Positions 23,804 to 27,975 of a stretch of DNA of 27,975 bases are shown piece after piece. Under the pieces are notes generated by a model that searched no databases, was not told the origin of the DNA, and saw nothing but the letters and a program-made list of their open reading frames with translations. The stretch is from Hyphomicrobiales bacterium (GTDB taxonomy: Bacteria > Pseudomonadota > Alphaproteobacteria > Rhizobiales > JAJFHC01), in NCBI GenBank assembly GCA_021775835.1, contig JAJFHC010000240.1, positions 1 through 27,975 on the forward strand, given 5' to 3'. The position numbers and the translations under genes are program-made. Positions within the stretch are counted from its first letter, which is position 1; the number at the start of each line of letters is the position of its first letter.

Positions 23804-25479
23804 GAGGTTTCCTGTTCCGGTTTCCGGTCGAATCCGTAGACCTGCCGCGCGGTAGTTTCACTTATGAGATCGCGGTCAAGATCACGGCGCACGTCTTCGT
23901 GACGCCGCGCTCTGGGATCGCCAATGCCGCCACCGCCGGGCGTGTGGACAATCACCCGTTCTCCGGGCGGTATCCGGAACTCGCCCTTGCCGGGCAGAAC
24001 TTCACCTGAACTGAATGAAATGTGGCCACAAGCTCCGTCAGCGCCGCCGGCCCGTCCCCGTGCTGCATATTTCATGCGTTCCACCGACAGGAACAAGGCG
24101 ACCGGTGCACCCTCGAGGTTCTCCAGTTCGATTGTCTGACCCAGACCGCCGCGGAATTGTCCGGCTCCACCTGAATCCCGGCAGAGTTCCCGACGGTTCA
24201 CGAGCAGGGGCGTGACGCTTTCGGTGATTTCAACCTGACTGCCCCAGACGCCACTGGGATAGGCCGTTGCCGACAGGCCATCGCTTTCGGGGCGGGCACC
24301 CGTACCGCCATTGTGGGTCAGTTCCACGGCAAAATGGCTCTGGTTGCTCGTACCCTCCGTATCGGGCACGTTTCGCATCGGCAGGTCGTACATGCACGAC
24401 GCTCCTTCGGCGGGGACGCGCTCAGGAATCGCCTGGTAAAGACACCCGAACATGAGGTCCGGCATCAGCTGGCCGATCGTATGCCGCATGGCGACCGGTG
24501 CCGGGAACTGGGCGTTGACGATGCAGCCCTCAGGCGCTGAAATCCTGAAGGGCGCCAGAGACCCTGCATTGTTGGGCATGTCGGCGCCGACGATGCACCG
24601 GATGCCGAACACGGCATAGGCTGCCGCATAGTTCAACGGCACATTGATCCCGTAGCGCGAGCACGGTGACGATCCTGCCATGTCGACGCGGATTTCCCTG
24701 CCCGTTACCTCCATGCGCGCCTGGAGGTCGATCTCGAAATCGTAACCGTCGAGAGTGAGGGCGTACGCGTACGTGCCCTCCGGAAGTTCAGCGATCGCGT
24801 CCTCGGCAGCCTTCCGGGACGTATCGACGATGTAGTCGGACAGAACATCGAGCGAGGTCACGCCGAATTCCTCCATCATGTCGGTCAGACGAGAACACCC
24901 CACCTCGCAGCAACTGATCAGCGCGTAGGTGTCGCCTTCATTCTGGACCGGTTCCCGGGCGTTCGCCCTGATCATGGCAAGAAGGGTTTCGTTGACAACA
25001 CCGCAATCGACCAGCTTGAGGGGAGGAATGAACAAACCCTCGTCGTGGACGTCGCTGCCGTCCGGTCCCATGCCCCGGCCACCCAGATCGATCAGGTGGG
25101 AGGTGCATGACGTGAGGCCGACGATCTTGCCGTCAAGGAATGCGGGCTGGACGAGGAGAAAATCGTTGAGGTGGCCGGAACCCAGCCACGGGTCGTTGGT
25201 CATATAAACGTCACCCGGCTGCATCGCATCGACCGGGAAATAGTCCATCATCTTGGCGACCGCTTCGGCCATCGTGTTGATATGCCCCGGCGTGCCGGTG
25301 ACGGCCTGCGCCAGCATGCGGCCACGCACGTCAAAGATCCCAGCGGAAATATCGCCGCATTCGCGCACGATGGGTGAAAACGCGGTCCGTATAAGGACCT
25401 GTCCCTGTTCTTCGACGACCGCCAACAGTCGGGTCCACATGACTTGCAGGTCGATTGCGGAGATTTTCGGGTTATCCAT
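23800..25479 (-). CDS. hyuB: Hydantoinase B / oxoprolinase-family subunit
   Basis: A 559-residue protein starting MDNPKISAIDLQVMWTRLLAVVEEQG at ATG 25477-25479, with GGGAGGG six or seven bases upstream. The frame is open further upstream inside hyuA, which I reject. Family marks are RTAFSPIVRECGDISAGIFD, GTPGHINTM, GDVYMTNDPWLGSGHLND, HLIDLGGRG, DMAGSS and the C-terminal HTPGGGGIGDP. HyuB is the catalytic or amidohydrolase partner of HyuA in ATP-dependent opening of cyclic amides such as N-methylhydantoin, 5-oxoproline or caprolactam. Related pairs are carboxylases. It overlaps hyuA by 8 bases and the aminotransferase by 4. Gene name denotes family, not substrate. Confidence 0.93.
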   Translation of the reverse strand: MDNPKISAIDLQVMWTRLLAVVEEQGQVLIRTAFSPIVRECGDISAGIFDVRGRMLAQAVTGTPGHINTMAEAVAKMMDYFPVDAMQPGDVYMTNDPWLGSGHLNDFLLVQPAFLDGKIVGLTSCTSHLIDLGGRGMGPDGSDVHDEGLFIPPLKLVDCGVVNETLLAMIRANAREPVQNEGDTYALISCCEVGCSRLTDMMEEFGVTSLDVLSDYIVDTSRKAAEDAIAELPEGTYAYALTLDGYDFEIDLQARMEVTGREIRVDMAGSSPCSRYGINVPLNYAAAYAVFGIRCIVGADMPNNAGSLAPFRISAPEGCIVNAQFPAPVAMRHTIGQLMPDLMFGCLYQAIPERVPAEGASCMYDLPMRNVPDTEGTSNQSHFAVELTHNGGTGARPESDGLSATAYPSGVWGSQVEITESVTPLLVNRRELCRDSGGAGQFRGGLGQTIELENLEGAPVALFLSVERMKYAARGRAGGADGACGHISFSSGEVLPGKGEFRIPPGERVIVHTPGGGGIGDPRARRHEDVRRDLDRDLISETTARQVYGFDRKPEQETS

Positions 25480-27577
25480 GATCAGGCCCTCCCTGAACGG
25501 TGTCCTTCGACAGCGCAATGTTGAGGCTCTCGTCAAGAACGGCCGTCCAGGCGGCGTCGACGAATGTGGTGGTCTGCGCTTCTACAATAAGTGCTGGCCC
25601 TTCAATGACATGACCGGCTGCAAGGTCCCGTCGAAGATGAACCGGGAGGCTTTTGGTTTCTGCCATCTGCCGGACGTAGGCTGGCCGTGTCCGTGATGCC
25701 TGTGCCTTCCGGGCGCCCATGACTCTCGATATTTTTTCGGGTTCGGGTGGTTGTGTTGCAGCGGTCAGGGACCAGTTCATGATTTCAATCTGCATGCCGG
25801 GAACCGATCGATGATATTGTTCCCGATAGGCGTGGTCGTAAGCATCGCGCAGACCGGGCACGTCTTCTTCCGTGAGGTCCCGGTTGGGCAGGACGACTTC
25901 AATCTCGTGGCCCTGGCCGCTGTAGCGCATGAAGGCCGACCGGCGGCAGACGATGTCTGCGCCGTCGGCGCCCTTTTCAACGATTGTGGTAGCTTCCTGT
26001 GTCATGTCGGCGAACAACGCGTTGACGCCGCTTGCGTCGAACGCATCGAGCGTCACGTAGAGACTGCGCACAATCTCGTAGGATACCGGCGCATTCAGAA
26101 ATCCGATTGCGGACCCGACCCCCGGATCGCAGGGAATGATGATCTGATTGACCCCGATCTTGTCAGCAAGCCGGGTAGCATGAAGCGGGCCGTTGCCGCC
26201 AAAGGCAATCATCGTCCGGTCCTTGAGCGATTTCCCCCGTTCGACCGCATGTACCCGTGCGGCGCTGGCCATGTTTTCGTCAACGATCTGGGAAATCCCG
26301 TAGGCGGCCTCGATCGCGTCGAAACCAAGGGGCTTTCCGATATCCTGCGTGATTGCGGCAGTGGCCTTGTCGGTATCGAGTTTGAGCAGGCCCTCGGCGA
26401 AAAGGTCGGGATCGATGTACCCAAGGGCCACGTCGGCGTCCGTCACGGTTGCCCGTTCGCCACCCTTTCCGTAGGACGCAGGACCCGGTTGCGCTCCGGC
26501 GCTCTCCGGCCCGACCGTTATCCGACCCAGCCGGTCGACACCGCTCACCGATCCGCCGCCGGCGCCGATCTCTATCATCTCGATCACCGGAATACGCACC
26601 GGCAGGCCGCTGCCCTTCATGAAACGGGCCGCCCTCGCGATTTCGAAATGCCGTGACGATTGAGGTTTGCCGTCGTCGATCATGCAGATTTTTGCCGTCG
26701 TCCCGCCCATGTCAAACGACACGACTTCATCGCGGCCGCAGGCCTTGGCAATTTCGCATGCGAGAATGGCGCCACCGCTTGGCCCCGATTCCACGAGCCT
26801 GATCGGAAACCGCACGGCCGTGTCAAGCGTGGTCATGCCACCACCGGATGTGATGACAAACAGCGGGCAGCCGTATCCGCCCTGTTGCAGTTCACGTTCA
26901 AGGCGAGAGAGATAGTCCTCCATCAATGGTTTGATGTAGGCATTGGCAACCGTTGTGCACAAGCGGTCGAACTCTCTGATCTCCGGGCTCACGTGCGAGG
27001 AAAGACTGACGGACAGATCGGGTCGCTTGTCGGCAATCAATTGCCCAAGACGCAACTCATGAGCAGGGTTGGCATAAGAGTGCAACAGGCAGATCGCCAG
27101 GCTCGTGACGTTGTGCTCATCGAGCGTTGCGAGCGCATCGTCGAGCGAACTTTCGTCGAGTGCCGCAAACACATCGCCTTGTGCCGTCATGCGCTCAGGG
27201 ATCGTGACACACCGTTCCCGCGAGACCAGCATGTCCGGTTTTTCGAGATAGAGATCGTATTGATCATAGCGTCGCTCGTAGGCGATCTCGAGGATGTCCC
27301 GGAAACCCTGCGTCGCGAGCACGCCGACTGTTGCTCCTTTGCGTTCTATCAGAGCATTGGTGGCAAGTGTCGTGCCGTGAATGAAACTGCCGATCTCAGC
27401 CGCCTGCAGTCCGGCGCGCTCCATTGCAAGGGATACACCATGCATGGCGCCGCGAACCGGGTCGTCAGGTGTGGTCGGACATTTTGTGGTGATGAAGCCA
27501 GCGCCCGGCAGCGCGATGGCAACGTCGGTAAAAGTGCCGCCAATATCGACGGCAAGTCGTGCCTTGGAAGAATCCAT
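25472..27577 (-). CDS. hyuA: Hydantoinase A / oxoprolinase-family ATP-dependent subunit
   Basis: A 701-residue protein starting MDSSKARLAVDIGGTFTDVA at ATG 27575-27577; the frame is open to 27637, but the upstream residues are not family-like. The N-terminal Hydant_A_N domain has DIGGTFTD and FIHGTTLATNALIERKGA. The actin-like ATPase core has SHVSPEIREFDRLCTTVANAYIKP, VESGPSGGAILA, VSFDMGGTTAKICMIDDG and the phosphate loop EIGAGGGSV. The C-terminus (about 520-690) is the oxoprolinase tail. Together with HyuB it would use ATP to activate and open a cyclic amide. It is the first gene of hyuA-hyuB-aminotransferase. Substrate cannot be read from sequence. Confidence 0.93.
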   Translation of the reverse strand: MDSSKARLAVDIGGTFTDVAIALPGAGFITTKCPTTPDDPVRGAMHGVSLAMERAGLQAAEIGSFIHGTTLATNALIERKGATVGVLATQGFRDILEIAYERRYDQYDLYLEKPDMLVSRERCVTIPERMTAQGDVFAALDESSLDDALATLDEHNVTSLAICLLHSYANPAHELRLGQLIADKRPDLSVSLSSHVSPEIREFDRLCTTVANAYIKPLMEDYLSRLERELQQGGYGCPLFVITSGGGMTTLDTAVRFPIRLVESGPSGGAILACEIAKACGRDEVVSFDMGGTTAKICMIDDGKPQSSRHFEIARAARFMKGSGLPVRIPVIEMIEIGAGGGSVSGVDRLGRITVGPESAGAQPGPASYGKGGERATVTDADVALGYIDPDLFAEGLLKLDTDKATAAITQDIGKPLGFDAIEAAYGISQIVDENMASAARVHAVERGKSLKDRTMIAFGGNGPLHATRLADKIGVNQIIIPCDPGVGSAIGFLNAPVSYEIVRSLYVTLDAFDASGVNALFADMTQEATTIVEKGADGADIVCRRSAFMRYSGQGHEIEVVLPNRDLTEEDVPGLRDAYDHAYREQYHRSVPGMQIEIMNWSLTAATQPPEPEKISRVMGARKAQASRTRPAYVRQMAETKSLPVHLRRDLAAGHVIEGPALIVEAQTTTFVDAAWTAVLDESLNIALSKDTVQGGPDHG

Positions 27578-27861
27578 GTCTGGCCCCCCGAGTAACCTGT
27601 GAAACAACAATCCGTTTTCCTGGAAACGGGCAGTCATTCCGATCTCGGTTCACGAGCACCGGAATGTTCAAAATCAGCAGATTGGGGTACTAACTGGTGA
27701 CGAGGCTCACGCGTTCATGCCGACGGCCTAGTCTTCTGTCCGTGACTTGGGGGAGCATATTCAGCCTCAGTCGTTGCCTCTTGACCCTTGCGCAGAACCG
27801 CAAGGCCAAGGGAGTTTGCGTCCGGATGGTCGATCACGCAAGCAAATTTTATTCAGCGACG
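27578..27861 (-). other. Intergenic region between the ectC-like gene and hyuA
   Basis: Two hundred eighty-four bases without a supportable gene. A CCTTGCG/CGCAAGG hairpin with a six-base loop lies at 27786-27805, about 57 bases past the ectC-like stop. It has no T tract in either direction, so it is a weak terminator candidate at best. The hyuA promoter may be here, but no clear hexamers are seen. Confidence 0.4.
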
Positions 27862-27975
27862 TCACTCCGTTGGTAGCGCATAGGCGCCGTCCTCATCGTG
27901 CGACTCACGACCGGTCAGTGCCGGCGTGAAAACACACACGAAACGCATGAGGGTATACGCCTTCAACCGGTGTTT
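27862..27975 (-). CDS. Ectoine-synthase-like protein (EctC family), C-terminal 37 residues only
   Basis: The minus strand is open from the right edge (frame exact at 27975) to a TGA at 27864-27862. The residues KHRLKAYTLM, RFVCVFTPALTGRES and HDEDGAYALPTE match the end of ectoine synthase, where the family reads approximately [24 protein letters not shown]. The Cys, Phe, Gly, Glu and His that line the EctC pocket in this part are all kept. It is N-terminally truncated by the window, not by the genome. It could be a true EctC or one of the orphan EctC-like proteins known outside ectABC operons. It lies upstream of hyuA on the same strand. Confidence 0.8.
   Translation of the reverse strand, partial: KHRLKAYTLMRFVCVFTPALTGRESHDEDGAYALPTE

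Noticed and set aside
26660..27595. Long plus-strand open frame (311 codons) across hyuA
   Set aside because: Antisense to hyuA with its DIGGTFTD and GAGGGSV motifs; Arg/His-rich translation without protein character.
27786..27805. CCTTGCG/CGCAAGG hairpin as a true terminator
   Set aside because: No T tract on either strand; noted only as part of the intergenic region.
27747..27929. Plus-strand 60-codon frame near the right edge
   Set aside because: It overlaps the EctC-like coding region on the other strand and the intergenic gap; no start signal or recognisable protein features.

Overview
The window looks like chromosomal DNA of an alphaproteobacterium, most likely in the Hyphomicrobiales (rhizobia-like). 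The evidence is a FeuP/FeuQ-type two-component pair, a cycHJKL (ccmI-ccmE-ccmF-ccmH) operon, a heterotetrameric sarcosine oxidase operon, a GlxA/GbdR-type regulator and the GC-rich codon use. No rRNA, tRNA, CRISPR array, integrase or insertion sequence was seen.

Layout, left to right. Positions 1-2776 (minus) hold a class A penicillin-binding protein followed by the start of a DUF1214 protein that runs off the left edge. Positions 3008-4018 (plus) hold a YcgN-type cysteine-cluster protein and a small one-helix membrane protein. Positions 4122-6711 (plus) hold a secreted small protein at the position where rhizobia have feuN, then feuP- and feuQ-like genes. A 550-base gap follows with a strong terminator and a possible structured RNA. 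Positions 7263-8687 (plus) hold an unrecognised helical protein.

Positions 8706-17198 are all on the minus strand. They contain an outer-membrane barrel protein, a LuxR-type regulator, a GlxA/GbdR-type regulator and soxBDAG. Two matching 18-bp palindromes resembling lux boxes lie upstream of the barrel gene and of luxR. A 21-bp-spaced direct repeat of the ArgR/GbdR kind lies upstream of soxB. An exactly duplicated 35-bp hairpin sits between soxB and soxD.

Positions 17406-21811 (plus) are the cytochrome c maturation operon ccmI-ccmE-ccmF-ccmH. Its CcmI carries a near-exact 100-residue tandem duplication at the C-terminus.

Positions 21893-27975 form an uncharacterised catabolic-looking cluster. 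It has a maleate isomerase/Asp-Glu racemase-family enzyme (plus), convergent with an overlapping operon hyuA-hyuB-aminotransferase (minus). Upstream of hyuA is the 3' end of a gene for an ectoine-synthase-like protein, cut by the right edge. The combination suggests conversion of a cyclic amide or cyclic amino acid derivative, but no substrate can be named from sequence alone.

How the parts may work together: glycine betaine or sarcosine demethylation is probably switched on by the GlxA-type regulator through the repeat upstream of soxB. The LuxR protein probably controls itself and the barrel gene. FeuPQ and cycHJKL are ordinary rhizobial envelope and respiration functions, here separated by the roughly 10.6-kb regulator/sox block.
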